Shown piece by piece: positions 44,301 through 56,060 of a DNA stretch of 64,000 nucleotides. Origin of the DNA: Liolophura sinensis (lineage: Eukaryota > Mollusca > Polyplacophora > Chitonida > Chitonidae); NCBI RefSeq assembly GCF_032854445.1, contig NC_088307.1, forward strand, positions 618,001-682,000. The letters are read 5' to 3'. Both the position numbers and the translations under genes were made by a program. Below the pieces are notes generated by a model. That model did not search any database and was not told the origin of the DNA. It saw only the letters and a program-made list of their open reading frames with translations. How positions within the stretch are numbered: the stretch's first letter is position 1; every line of letters starts with the position of its first letter.

Positions 44301-47300
44301 TCTGGCATCCTCCTCACCAGTCTGGTTTCCTCCTCACCGGTCTGTTTTCCTCCTCACCTTTCTGGTTTTCTCCTCACCTCACTGGCTTCCTCCTCATCTC
44401 TCTGTCTTCCTCTTCACCTATCTGGTTTCCTACCTACATACATCGCTTCCTGCTTACCTGTCTGGCTTCCTCCTCACTGGCCTGTTTTCCTCCTCACCTG
44501 CCTGGCATCCCCCTTACCTTCCTGACTTCCTCATTACCTGTCTGACAGCCTCCTCACCTCTCTGGCATCTCCCTCACCTGCCTGGCTCCCTCCTCACCTG
44601 CATGAATTCCTCCCCATCTACCTGTTTTCTTTCTGACCTGAAGGGTTTCCACATCACTTATCTGACTTCTTCCTGGTCTGCCTGGTTTTCTTCCTTACTT
44701 TCCTGGTTTCCTCCTGCCTCCCCAGTTTCCTCCATCCTTGTTTGCTTCCTGTTTCTCTATCTGGCTCTATCTATATGTGTCATCCTGCCTTATCTTCTTT
44801 TTTCTAGCTGGTTTCGTCTCACTATGTCTGGTTTCCTCTTCTTCAGTCTGCTTTCCTCTTTTTCTGTCTGGCCTGCCTGGTTTTCTTCTGATCTACCTGG
44901 TTTCTTCCTGGCATACCTGATTTCTTCCTTACTTACCTGGTTTCCTTCTGCCTCCCCAGTTTCCTCCACCCTTGTTTGCTTCCTCTTTCTCTATCTGGCT
45001 CTATCTATATGTGTCATCCTGCCTTATCTTTTTCTTTCTAGCTGGTTTCATTTCACTTTGTCTGGTTTCCTCTTCTTCCATCTGGTTTCCTCTTTTTCTG
45101 TCTGGTTTTTGCCTGCTTCATTTCCTGATTTTCCTCCACAAGGATAACACGGAAAGAAAAGTTTTCTGACATCGCGCAAGAAGACGTGACGTCACCCATC
45201 GCTGATGTATAGCCACAAATGAGGTTGTACTGTCAAACGCGTATGAGGTCATTCCAGTATTACTGCCTTACTCAACGTCAAGTCTGTCTGATTCATCATC
45301 ACATAAGGGATATATCACGTCACATCACGAAAATTTTACAGAAACTGCCAAGGATTTTGTTTTTGAGGACTCTTCACTTTTATAGGGGTCAAATAGTGTT
45401 GTTCATGGTAAATTTTTTTGATCGTCCTGCTAGCTACATGTGTATTCCTACGCATCAGTATAAGGATAAGCGTACAGTGTCTCTCATATCAGTTTAATGT
45501 TGATGTTCAAACTCCAGTCATTCAAATGTCTTCAGCTTGGCCATACTCTGAGCTGGTTAATTTCTCACCTCATAACCAAATTCTCACTTCATAACCAAAT
45601 TCTCACTTCATAACCAGATTCTCACCCAACTTCTCAGCCAATGAAGTGCTCAAATCTACTGTTACAGGGTAGGTGAAAAAGTAAAACCTTTCACGAAGGC
45701 AAAGATCTCGACGAACAAAGGTCGGTTAGAAGAGGTTTTCACACCTTACCATGTGTTGATATTTACCTCTGATAGGGCTGATCTCACAGACAGGAATATA
45801 AATGAAAAGGTAAGTTTTTGTACATATAGATGATGTAGTTCATTATAATTGTCATCATTCATCAAGAATAGTGTTAAGTATATGACCTGAAACACATGTA
45901 GGATAAATGGTAAATATTGGGGTGTATGCATACTACATTTGTATGTACATGGTGCTTGTACAGAGGATATTGCACACTGAAGGTTGAATACCATGCATGG
46001 AAGTAAAATTTTAGTGAAACGTGGAAATAACTCACGACATGTGAAGCGTCAAGTGGGTCATCATTTCCACCATTTTACAAGACAAAATATTGAAGGTATT
46101 TAACCTTCATTGTGCAATATGTTATTTATTATTTATACAGTATGTGTTTTGACAAGTTAAGCACTATTTTTTTTTTGGTAGCTGTACAGTTGTTACCTGT
46201 AGGCCAATACTGGTTACTCAGACTTACAGTTGTTAGCTGTAGGCCAATACTGGTTACACAGACTTACAGTTGTTAGCTGTAGGCCAATACTGGTTACACA
46301 GACTTACAGTTGTTAGCTGTAGGCCAATACTGGTTACACAGACTTACAATTGTTAACTGTAGGCCAGTACTGGTTACACAGGCTTACAGTTGTTACCTGT
46401 AGGTCGATTCTGGTTACACAGACTTATGGTTGTTACCTGTAGGCCAATACTGGTTACACAGACTTACAGTTGTTACCTGTAGGCCAATACTGATTACTCA
46501 CACTTACAGTTGTTACCTGTAGGTCGATACTGGTTACACAGACTTACAGTTGTTAGCTGTAGGCCGATACTGGTTACACAGACTTGTATTTGTTAGCTGT
46601 AGGCCAATACTGGTTACACAGACTTACAGTTGTTAGCTGTAGGCAGATACTGGTTACACAGACTTACAGTTGTTAGCTATAGGCCGATACTGGTTACACA
46701 GACATATGGTTGCTAGCTCTAGGCCGATACTGGTTACACAGACTTACAGTTGTTACCTGTAGGCCGATACTAGTTACACAGACTTATGGGTGTTAGCTGT
46801 AGGCCAATATTGGTTACACAGACTTACAGTTGTTAGCTGTAGGCCAATACTGGTTACACCGTCTTTTGGTTGTCAGCTGTAGGCCGATACTGGTTACACA
46901 GACAAATGGTTGCTAGCTGTAGGCCAATACTGGTTTACACCGTCTTTTGGTTGTCAGCTGTAGGCTGATACTGGTTACACAGACAAATGGTTGCTAGCTG
47001 TAGGCCAATACTGGTTACACCGTCTTTTGGTTGTCAGCTGTAGGCCGATACTGGTTACACAGACTGACAGTTGTTAGCTGTAGGCTGATATTGGTTACAC
47101 AGACTTACAGTTGCTAGCTGTAGGCCAATACTGGTTACACCGTCTTTTGGTTGTCAGCTGTAGGCTGATACTGGTTACACAGACAAATGGTTGCTAGCTG
47201 TAGGCCAATACTGGTTACACCGTCTTTTGGTTGTCAGCTGTAGGCCGATACTGGTTACACAGACTTATGGTTGTTAGCTGTAGGCCGATATTGGTTACAC

Positions 47301-47878
47301 AGACTTACAGTTGTTAGCTGTAGGCCAATACTGGTTACACCGTCTTTTGGTTGTCAGCTGTAGGCCGATACTGGTTACACAGACTTACAGTTGTTAGCTG
47401 TAGGCTGACACTGCTTACACAGACTTATGGTTGTCAGCTGTAGGCCAATACTGGTTACACAGACTTATAGCGTATGTAGCGTGACATCATACAGGACATA
47501 TTGTAGGTCTACCCCCAATCAGACAAAATGCTCAGCTTTTCATTGGACAACAATGGTCATGTGGGGTACACATATATTCCTGAATCCGCGAACAACGCCA
47601 AATGTCTGATGAGGAGGTTATCTCCCTTTGTTGGGTTGTGAATTCAGTGGTCACATTGCTAAAGTGATTCACCTATACATCAATCTTCTGCACTGAATTG
47701 GTGGGACTTTGCAAGATAAATTTGTTCCACCATAAGGTTCCGTTTCCTATCACCATGTAACCATGTAACTAATGACTGTCTTGTTGTGGTGAGACGGGAA
47801 TGTAATCCTGTACTACTTGTATACATGTTTTAGGAGGATGTCGTCCCACTGAGCCCAGACTGGAATGCTGTGAAGTAA
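38059..47878 (+). CDS. Gene B: double coactosin-like (ADF-homology) protein, 5 coding exons, 327 aa
   Basis: Exons: 38059-38318 (leader from 38008), 40759-40900, 43084-43478, 45668-45809, 47834-47878 (stop TAA). All introns are GT-AG and phases match (2, 0, 2, 0). The product has two ADF-homology domains, about residues 1-134 and 178-313. Each contains the coactosin-type strand and turn: VKFVYIHWIGDQVPF in domain 1 and VKFVYIQWVGEKVKPF in domain 2. Coactosin-like proteins bind actin filaments in the cytosol; family members usually have one such domain in about 140 residues, so 327 residues with two is unusual. Both domains are split by a phase-2 intron inside the same Trp codon, followed by exons of identical length (142 bp), so the duplication copied exons. 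A polar linker (135-177) with RQKR joins them. An in-frame TAA at 38011 right after the acceptor and a good ATG context (ATCAAGATG) fix the start. Introns 1 and 2 consist largely of splice-site arrays. No AATAAA seen near the stop. Confidence 0.88.
38283..39410. repeat. 45-bp minisatellite seeded by the gene B exon 1 splice donor
   Basis: The exon 1 end and donor (TCCTCCACTGTCAAGTTTGT, CTACATTCACTGGTAAGCTA) are repeated head to tail about 20 times at a 45-bp period to about 39236, with TGTCAAG or TGTCATG variants. By eye about 13 copies keep a perfect CTGGTAAG donor; others read CTGGTAGC or CTGGTGAG. After 39240 the period shortens to about 21-27 bp (TCTCCTCCAGTGTCATGTTT). The real exon is the first member. 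Confidence 0.95.
39425..40758. repeat. 82-bp minisatellite seeded by the gene B exon 2 splice acceptor
   Basis: Sixteen copies precede the real acceptor. Units are TTCTCTTCCAG|GATAGGTGA, TCAGGTACCGTTAGGTAAAT, CCAGTACCTCTGATATATGT, AGCTCTAACTGTGAATGTAT, AA. The real exon 2 edge at 40758/40759 is the last member and differs by reading CCGTTTGGTAAGAAGG. Nearly all copies keep the polypyrimidine tract and AG. Units of 81 bp (GTGATG for GTGAATG) alternate with 82-bp units. Confidence 0.96.
40759..40900 (+). CDS. Gene B exon 2 (second half of ADF-H domain 1)
   Basis: 142 bp, acceptor phase 2, exit phase 0 at GAACGCCAG|GTGAGT. Encodes I88-Q134: IGDQVPFGKKGRYGVVQGSV then QEYFNPYHLLVETSQREDLD. The first ~30 nt resemble the upstream acceptor array and the last ~50 nt the downstream donor array. 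Confidence 0.9.
40850..42930. repeat. 49-bp minisatellite seeded by the gene B exon 2 splice donor
   Basis: About 41 copies of GTGGAGACCAGTCAGAGAGA, GGACTTCAGCATCATAGAAC, GCCAG|GTGA, where the first copy (40850-40900) is the real exon end. Nearly every copy retains CCAGGTGAGT, a near-consensus donor. Intronic copies lack 6 nt (TTAGAC) present in the exon. Confidence 0.96.
43084..43478 (+). CDS. Gene B exon 3 (linker and first half of ADF-H domain 2)
   Basis: Acceptor TTCTTTTTTTCTCAG|TTGG, donor ATCCAGTG|GTGAGT. 395 bp. Encodes L135-Trp266. Domain 2 begins near residue 178; R198 in NIAAVRHD aligns with R21 of domain 1 in VATVRKD. Contains LYGLYRVTDKVDDIVTVKFV. Confidence 0.88.
43515..45140. 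repeat. Pyrimidine-rich ~20-bp minisatellite in gene B intron 3
   Basis: Many copies of CTGGCTTCCTCCTGACCTAC and variants, strongly C/T biased on +. Near its right end a ~236-bp segment is itself duplicated (about 44700-44935 and 44936-45140, sharing TCTATCTATATGTGTCATCC). Frames across it are low-complexity and non-genic. The unit does not resemble the exon edges. Confidence 0.92.
45668..45809 (+). CDS. Gene B exon 4 (second half of ADF-H domain 2)
   Basis: 142 bp, the same length and phases as exon 2. Acceptor CTACTGTTACAG|G, donor AATGAAAAG|GTAAGT. Encodes V267-K313, including VGEKVKPFTKAKISTNKGRL and VFTPYHVLIFTS, aligning with FNPYHLLVETS of exon 2. Confidence 0.88.
46175..47480. repeat. 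40-bp minisatellite in gene B intron 4
   Basis: About 32 copies of ACTTACAGTTGTTAGCTGTA then GGCCAATACTGGTTACACAG. Right-hand copies form a higher-order pattern alternating CACAGACAAATGG with CACCGTCTTTTGG. Confidence 0.94.
47834..47878 (+). CDS. Gene B exon 5 (terminal)
   Basis: Acceptor ACATGTTTTAG|GAGG, entered in phase 0. Encodes EDVVPLSPDWNAVK and TAA. The short acidic C-terminal tail follows ADF-H domain 2. Confidence 0.75.
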   Translation, partial: EDVVPLSPDWNAVK

Positions 47879-48144
47879 AATGTTTCTTTTATCAAATGTA
47901 TTAACAAAAGAGATATCAAACAGTGTAAAATATCACTTTTACAAATGCTAAGCTTCCCACACGTTTGCCCACTTGCTACATGGTTTTTCTGATCCCTGTA
48001 GGTGTCCTCGGCTTCTGGAACCAAGTCCTTTGTTAAATAGATCAAAACCGCAGTAAGGAGCCAAGAAACATTTTGTCAGGTAAGTGCAGTTGTTTGAAAC
48101 AGGAGATTTCTCTGGACTAGTGGTACAGTGTACATACATGTGCC

Positions 48145-48590
48145 TGTCATGCCTGTCGTCCTGGGCTGAGGTCAGGTCATGCCTAAATACTTTATACCTG
48201 CCTGTCGTCCTGGGCTGAGGTGAGGTCATGCCTAAAACTTTATACCTGCCTGTCGTCCTGGACTGAGGTCAGGTCATGCCTGAAGACTTTATACGTGTCT
48301 GTCCTCCCGGGCTGAGGTCAGGTCATGCCTAAAAACTTTATACCTGCCTGTCGTCCTGGACTGAGGTCAGGTCATGCCTAAAGACTTTATACGTGTCTGT
48401 CCTCCCGGGCTGAGGTCAGGTCATGCCTAAGGACTTTATACCTGCCTGTCTTCCCAGGCTGAGGTCAGGTCATGCCTAAAGATTTTATACCTGCCTGTCA
48501 TCCTGGGCTGAGGTTAGGTCCTGCCCAAAGACTTCATAGATGCCTGTCGCCCTGAGCTGAGGTCAGGTCATGCCTAAAGACTTCATCATT
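48145..48590. repeat. 49-bp minisatellite
   Basis: About 9 copies of CCTGCCTGTCGTCCTGGGCT, GAGGTCAGGTCATGCCTAAA, GACTTTATA, starting about 270 bp after the gene B stop, possibly in its 3' UTR or just beyond. Confidence 0.93.
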
Positions 48591-48889
48591 GACAGTCTTG
48601 TGGCCAGGATGGCAGCATGTGTTAATGCTTAAGAGGATGGGTCAAGTACTGCTAGTTTCAGATTAATTGAGGTGTCATGTATGGTGTCTTTTACATGGTT
48701 TTCCTAGCAGAGAGCACCATGAATATGTCAGCTTTAGTTTGTTATCATTGGCCTGCTGCAAGGGGATACCAACATAATATCAACAGAAAAAAGGTGAAAC
48801 GTTTGGTTTAGCCTAGAAAGCAAAATGGCCCAATGAGCAGGATAAAATGAAGGGACTTTAAAGGTTCTCTTCAGTGAGAAAGGGCAGCA

Positions 48890-51800
48890 TATGAGAAGCA
48901 TGACTTTGATGTGATGTCAGGGTGTGTTTTACATTGCGCATGTACTTGAACATGTTTCTTCAGTGAGGTTCAGGACTGTACAGTCTGTCTGTGTTCATAT
49001 GAGCAGCATGACTTTGATGTGATGTCAGGGTGTGTTTTACATTGCACATGTACATGAACAAGTTTCTTCATTGAGGTTCAGGACTGTACAGTCTGTCTGT
49101 GTACGTATGAGCAGCATGACTTTGATATGATGTCAGGGTGTGTTTTACATTGCACATGTACATGAACAAGTTTCTTCATTGAGGTTCAGGACTGTACAGT
49201 CTGTCTGTGTACGTGTGAGCAGCATGACTTTGATCTGATGTCAGGGTGTGTTTTACATTGCACATGTACATGAACAGGTTTCTTCAGTGAGGTTCAGGAC
49301 TGTACAGTCGGTCTGTGTTCATATGAGCTGCATGACTTTGATGTGGTGTCAGGGTGTGTTTTACATTGCACATGTACATGAACAAGTTTCTTCATTGAGG
49401 TTCAGGACTGTACAGTCTGTCTGTGTACGTGTGAGCAGCATGACTTTGATCTGATGTCAGGGTGTGTTTTACATTGCACATGTACATGAACAGGTTTCTT
49501 CAGTGAGGTCCAGGACTGTACAGTCTGTCTGTTCATATGAGCTGCATGACTTTGATGTGATGTCAGGGTGTGTTTTACATTGCACATGTACATGAACATG
49601 TTTCTTCAGTGAGGTTCAGGACTGTACAGTCTGTCTGTGTTCATATGAGCAGCATGACTTTGATGTGGTGTCAGGGTGTGTTTTACATTGCACATGTACA
49701 TGAACAGGTTTCTTCAGTGAGGTTCAGGACTGTACAGTCTGTCTGTTCATATGAGCAGCATGACTTTGATGTGATGTCAGGGTGTGTTTTACATTGCGCA
49801 TGTACATGAACATGTTTCTTCAGTGAGGTTCAGGACTGTACAGTCTGTCTGTGTTCATATGAGCTGCATGACTTTGATGTGGTGTCAGGGTGTGTTTTAC
49901 ATTGCACATGTACATGAACATGTTTCTTCAGTGAGGTTCAGGACTGTACAGTCTGTCTGTGTTCATATGAGCTGCATGACTTTGATGTGATGTGAGGGTG
50001 TGTTTTACATTGCGCATGTACATCAACATGTTTCTTCAGTGAGGTTCAGGACTGTACAGTCTGTCTGTGTTCATATGAGCTGCATGACTTTGATGTGGTG
50101 TCAGGGTGTGTTTTACATTGCACATGTACATGAACATGTTTCTTCAGTGAGGTTCAGGACTGTACAGTCTGTCTGTGTTCATATGAGCTGCATGACTTTG
50201 ATGTGGTGTCAGGGTGTGTTTTACATTGCACATGTACATGAACAGGTTTCTTCATTGAGGTTCAGGACTGTACAGTCTGTCTGTGTTCATATGAGCTGCA
50301 TGACTTTGATGTGGTGTCAGGGTGTGTTTTACATTGCGCATGTACATCAACATGTTTCTTCAGTGAGGTTCAGGACTGTACAGTCTGTCTGTGTTCATAT
50401 GAGCTGCATGACTTTGATGTGGTGTCAGGGTGTGTTTTACATGAACATGTTTCTTCAGTGAGGTTCAGGACTGTACAGTCTGTCTGTGTTCATATGAGCA
50501 GCATGACTTTGATGTGATGTCAGGGTGTGTTTTACATTGCGCATGTACATCAACATGTTTCTTCAGTGAGGTTCAGGACTGTACAGTCTGTCTGTGTTCA
50601 TATGAGCTGCATGACTTTGATGTGGTGTCAGGGTGTGTTTTACATTGCACATGTACATGAACATGTTTCTTCAGTGAGGTTCAGGACTGTACAGTCTGTC
50701 TGTGTTCATATGAGCTGCATGACTTTGATGTGATGTCAAGGTGTGTTTTACATTGCACATGTACATGAACATGTTTCTTCAGTGAGGTTCAGGACTATAC
50801 AGTCTGTCTGTGTTCATATGAGAAGCATGACTTTGATGTGATGTCAAGGTGTGTTTTACATTGCACATGTACATGAACAGGTTTCTTCAGTGAGGTTCAG
50901 GACTGTACAGTCTGTCTGTGTTGATATGAGCAGCATGACTTTGATGTGATGTGAGGGTGTGTTTTACATTGCGCATGTACATCAACATGTTTCTTCAGTG
51001 AGGTTCAGGACTTTACAGTCTGTCTGTTCATATGAGCTGCATGACTTTGATGTGGTGTCAGGGTGTGTTTTACATTGCACATGTACATGAACATGTTTCT
51101 TCAGTGAGGTTCAGGACTGTACAGTCTGTCTGTGTTGATATGAGCAGCATGACTTTGATGTGATGTGAGGGTGTGTTTTACATTGCGCATGTACATCAAC
51201 ATGTTTCTTCAGTGAGGTTCAGGACTGTACAGTCTGTCTGTTCATATGAGCTGCATGACTTTGATGTGATGTCAGGGTGTGTTTTACATTGCACATGTAC
51301 ATGAACATGTTTCTTCAGTGAGGTTCAGGACTGTACAGTCTGTCTGTGTTGATATGAGCAGCATGACTTTGATGTGATGTCAGGGTGTGTTTTACATTGC
51401 ACATGTACATGAACATGAACATGTTTCTTCATTGAGGTTCAGGACTGTACAGTCTGTCTGTGTACGTATGAGCTGCATGACTTTGATATGATGTCAGGGT
51501 GTGTTTTACATTGCACATGTACATGAACATGAACATGTTTCTTCAGTGAGGTTCAGGACTGTACAGCCTGTCTGTGTTCATATGAGCTGCATGACTTTGA
51601 TGTGATGTCAGGGTGTGTTTTACATTGCGCATGAACATGTGTCTTCAGTGAGGTTCAGGACTGTACAGTCTGTCTGTGTTCATATGAGCTGCATGACTTT
51701 GATGTGATGTCAAGGTGTGTTTTACATTGCACATGTACATGAACATGTTTCTTCAGTGAGGTTCAGGACTGTACAGTCTGTCTGTGTTCATATGAGCAGC

Positions 51801-52870
51801 ATGACTTTGATGTGGTGTCAGGGTGTGTTTTACATTGCACATGTACATGAACAGGTTTCTTCAGTGAGGTTCAGGACTGTACAGTCTGTCTGTGTTCATA
51901 TGAGCAGCATGACTTTGATGTGATGTGAGGGTGTGTTTTACATTGCACATGTACATGAACAAGTTTCTTCATTGAGGTTCAGGACTGTACAGTCTGTCTG
52001 TGTACGTGTGAGCAGCATGACTTTGATGTGGTGTCAGGGTGTGTTTTACATTGCACATGTACATCAACATGTTTCTTCAGTGAGGTCCAGGACTGTACAG
52101 TCTGTCTGTGTTCATATGAGCTGCATGACTTTGATATGATGTCAGGGTGTGTTTTACATTGCACATGTACATGAACATGTTTCTTCAGTGAGGTTCAGGA
52201 CTGTACAGTCTGTCTGTGTTCATATGAGCTGCATGACTTTGATGTGATGTCAGGGTGTGTTTTACATTGCACATGTACTTGAACATGTTTCTTCAGTGAG
52301 GTTCAGGACTGTACAGTCTGTCTGTTCATATGAGCTGCATGACTTTGATGTGATGTCAGGGTGTGTTTTACATTGCACATGTACATGAACAGGTTTCTTC
52401 AGTGAGGTTCAGGACTGTACAGTCTGTCTGTTCATATGAGCTGCATGACTTTGACGTGATGTCAGGGTGTGTTTTACATTGCACATGTACATGAACATGA
52501 ACATGTTTCTTCATTGAGGTTCAGGACTGTACAGTCTGTCTGTGTTCATATGAGCTGCATGACTTTGACGTGATGTCAGGGTGTGTTTTACATTGCACAT
52601 GTACATGAACATGAACATGTTTCTTCATTGAGGTTCAGGACTGTACAGTCTGTCTGTGTTCATATGAGCTGCATGACTTTGACGTGATGTCAGGGTGTGT
52701 TTTACATTGCACGCGTACTTGAACATGTTTCTTCAGTGAGGTTCAGGACTATACAGTCTGTCTGTTCATATGAGCTGCATGACTTTGATGTGATGTCAGG
52801 GTGTGTTTTACATTGCACATGTACATGAACATGTTTTTTCAGTTAGGTTCAGGACTGTACAGTGTGTGTT
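48890..52870. repeat. 108-bp minisatellite, ~4 kb
   Basis: About 37 copies of a 108-bp unit: GCATGACTTTGATGTGATGT, CAGGGTGTGTTTTACATTGC, ACATGTACATGAACATGTTT, CTTCAGTGAGGTTCAGGACT, GTACAGTCTGTCTGTGTTCA, TATGAGCA. Variants include a 2-bp deletion (CTGTTCAT) and an extra GAACAT. The 108-bp period yields short repeated frames (MFYIAHVHEHVSSVRFRTVQ); these are not genes. Confidence 0.96.
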
Positions 52871-53400
52871 ACTTTGGTGTGGTTTCATATCTCGTGCTGT
52901 GTATATATCTCTTTACTGTGGCAGAAGTGTATGTATGAGGTTGATGTGGTGTCATGTTTGGTGTCTTGCACATGTTTCTTCACTGAGGCAGAGCTGTATG
53001 TGTGACCTTGGTGTGATGTCATGTCTGGTGTCTTATACATGTCTCTTAAGTGACGCAGAGCTGTATGTGTGACTTTGGTCTGGTGTCTTGTATGTGTCTC
53101 TTAATAGATGCAGACCTGTATGTATGGCTTCGGTGTGATGTCATGTATGGCATCACGTTAATGTCTCTTCACTGAAGAAGAGCTGAATGTGGGACCTTGG
53201 TGTGATGTCATTTCTGGTGTCTTGTACATATCTTGTCTCTGAGGCAGAGCTGTATGTAAGACTTGGGTGTGGTGTCATATCTGGTGTCTTGTACATGTCT
53301 CTTGTAAGTGTCTCTTGAAAGAGGCAGAGCTGTGACTTTGGTGTGGTGTCATGTTTGCTGTCTTGTGCATGTCTCTTGAGTGATGTTCAGAGCTGTGGTG
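52871..53400. repeat. Diverged ~65-bp repeat flanking the 108-bp array
   Basis: About 8 loose copies with GGTGTGATGTCATGTCTGGT, GTCTTGTACATGTCTCTT and GCAGAGCTGTATGTGTGA. It shares motifs with the 108-bp unit and is probably its older edge. Confidence 0.8.
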
Positions 53401-53577
53401 ACTATTAGGCTGGCCTGATACAAGAAGACGTGTGTAGTTTACCAGCTAAAACATCATTTGTTTGGAGTTTTACTAAACTGAAATCCTGAAAACAACAGTC
53501 AGTTTATCAGTCACTGAACAGATAATCTTCCCTGATAACATTTTACAAATGAAGGATATTGCATTGATACTATTGTT

Positions 53578-53692
53578 TTTTTTTATTTATTTATTTATTT
53601 GATTCATGTTTTACACCTTACTCAAGAATATTTCACTTAACCAACAGCAGTCAGCACTGTGGTGGGAAGAAATAGGATTTGGGAAACTAACT
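53578..53692 (-). mobile_element. SINE-A 3' fragment, minus strand
   Basis: T-rich tail TATTTATTTATTTGATTCAT, then GTTTTACACCTTACTCAAGA and ATATTTCACTTAACCAACAG. Diverged. Confidence 0.8.
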
Positions 53693-53979
53693 ACCCTAGG
53701 TAATGGAAACTTTTGTGAGAACATTTGGTACCCAAAATATATGACATATTTATTGTCAGTGTTTATTAGTGTTTATTTATTGAATACCTGTGCACAGTTT
53801 TGTGTGAATGGATCAAAAAGTGTCAATTTAAGGTCACTGTTCCAAGTTTTGAACGTGTGCAAAACATATATAATGTGTCACTTTAATTTGTGTTACAAGT
53901 AAATTTATTTATACTTTTTTTTTAGATTGGATGCTGTGCTGATGATGAGATACATGTGCATGTGGTTGGGGAGAGCAGG

Positions 53980-54585
53980 GACCATGGTTTGTGAACAAGC
54001 CACCATGGTTTGTGAACAAGCCACCATGGTTTGTGAACAAGCCACCATGTTTTGTGAACAAGCCACCATGGTTTGTGAACAAGTCACCATGTTTTGGGAA
54101 ACAAGCCACCATGGTTTGTGAACAAGTCACCATGTTTTGTGAACAAGTCACCATGTTTTGTGAACAAGTCACCATGTTTTGTGAAGAAGCCACCATGTTT
54201 TGTGAACAAGTCACCATGTTTTGTGAACAAGCCACCATGGTTTGTGAACAAGCCACCATTGTTTATAAACAAGCCACCATGGTTTGTGAAGAAGTCACCA
54301 TGTTTTGTGAACAAGTCACCATGTTTTGTGAACAAGCCACCATGTTTTGTGAAGAAGCCACCATGGTTTATAAACAAGCCACCATGTTTTGTGAACAAGT
54401 CACCATGTTTTGTGACCAAGCCACCATGGTTTGTGAACAAGCCACCATGTTTTGTGAAGAAGCCACCATGGTTTGTGAAGAAGCCACCATGGTTTATAAA
54501 CAAGCCACCATGGTTTGTGAACAAGTCACCATGTTTTGTGAAGAAGCCACCATGGTTTATAAACAAGCCACCATTGTTTCACATT
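53980..54585. repeat. 21-bp minisatellite
   Basis: About 28 copies of AAGCCACCATGGTTTGTGAA plus C, with AAGTCACCATGTTTTGTGAA variants. The 21-bp period gives repetitive frames in several phases on both strands (up to 207 codons); not regarded as coding. Confidence 0.95.
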
Positions 54586-55455
54586 CCTTCACGGTATTGG
54601 GTCATCTTTTCTGAAAATTCATGCGCAGAGATGATATAAGATATTTAATACCTTTCTTTCTTGCTCCTGCATGTCTTTTAAGCATTGACAAATGTTCACT
54701 TTTTGCCAGTCTTGTCCAATTGTTTTTAAAACATAAAGTGATTATGATCAATGTTGTTCAAGCAATACCCATTTGCATGTTGATCATTTTGTGTGTGATA
54801 AAGTCATATTTGCATAAAGTCACAGTGGTAAAGGCAAACACCTCTAAAAATCGAAAGGCATCACTAAATGGACCACTTTCAATTATACATAAATATATTT
54901 TCATTTATTTTTTTAGATTTTTGAGAAAAGAGTTAAAGGCACGCAAACATTTGAATTCTGTGGATGATACTATCAGAAGCTTGGTACTCTGATGTCACAG
55001 GAAGGGTTTATAACTCTAATTACAAATCTAATTACAACACTGACTGTTCGAAATTCTTTTTATCCATCACTGGTAGATCACTGGAATAATGTTCCCAAAA
55101 AATCCTTTCTGCTGGTGAACATCAGGAAAAAAAGGTGACCTGACGTCAGAGTTCCTTGATACCATCCGTATGCCTTATAAAGCCCACCATAGTTTTCAAA
55201 TATTTGAATGCCTTTCAACGCTCTTTAAAAAAATCTTAAAAACTACATGTAAATAAAAGTATTTTAACGCATAGCTCTTAGTTGCCACTTTGTAGAGCCT
55301 TTCTTCATAGTTTAGATTCCTTTGACTATAACAAGATATTCATAATTAGAAAGCTGTCAAATGTCGTGATTTATTTGTCATTCCTCTTCTTTGTACAATA
55401 CAAATCTGCAAACGTTTTAGATACGTCCATGTACTTCACCCTTCATAGTTTTATT
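54586..55455. other. Unassigned AT-rich sequence
   Basis: Includes T-run plus AG sites (for example TTTATTTTTTTAG at 54903-54915) followed by a short open stretch, but no frame-consistent partner exon could be found. Confidence 0.35.
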
Positions 55456-55459
55456 GGAT

Positions 55460-55765
55460 CTGTTTAAACCTCACAGAAGTTTGTTAACCACACTCATGGT
55501 TAAACCTCACAGAAGTTTGTTAACCACACTCATGGTTTAAACCTCACAGGAGATTGTTAACCACATTCATGGTTTAAACCTCACAGGAATGTGTTAACCA
55601 CACTCATGGTTTAAACCTCACAGGAGTTTGTTAACAACATTCATGGTTTAAACCTCACAGGAGTGTGTTAACCACATTCATGGTTTAAACCTCACAGGAG
55701 TGTGTTAACCACATTGCATGATTTAAACCTCACAGGAGTGTGTTAACCACATTAATGCCTCACAA
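55460..55765. repeat. 37-bp minisatellite
   Basis: About 8 copies of GGTTTAAACCTCACAGGAGT, GTGTTAACCACATTCAT. Confidence 0.93.
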
Positions 55766-55779
55766 AACAATAAGAACTT

Positions 55780-56060
55780 CAGAGAACTGCAACTTTGCAG
55801 GATGGTTTAAATGTAAGAGGATAGTTTAATACCTCACAGAAAGAATGAAGACTTCATAGGATATTTTTAACCTTGAAAGAGGATAATAATGTCTAACAGG
55901 ATGATTTAAACTTCACAGGATGATTTAAACCTCACAGGATGATTTAAACCTCACAGGATGATTTAAACCACACAGGATGATAGAAACCTCACAGGATGAT
56001 TTAAATTCCACTGAAAGATAGAAACGTCACAGAAAAGTTATAAATCTGACAGAATTTAAA
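55780..56060. repeat. ~19-bp minisatellite
   Basis: Copies of AGGATGATTTAAACCTCAC, best at 55905-56010. It shares the TTTAAACCTCACAG core with the preceding array. Confidence 0.85.

Noticed and set aside
44203-45147. 314-codon hydrophobic frame suggesting a membrane protein
   Set aside because: It translates the pyrimidine-rich intron 3 array of gene B; apparent hydrophobicity comes from C/T bias.
53926-53995. Possible short exon after TTTTTTTTTAG reading GCCADDEIHVHVVGESRDHG
   Set aside because: Too short, no partner exon, and it runs into the 21-bp array.
54084-54639. Overlapping 160-207 codon frames on both strands
   Set aside because: They lie in the 21-bp array; several phases are open at once.
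54903-54992. Possible terminal exon encoding FLRKELKARKHLNSVDDTIR
   Set aside because: It has an acceptor-like T-run and AG, but two frames are open and no upstream exon matches in phase.
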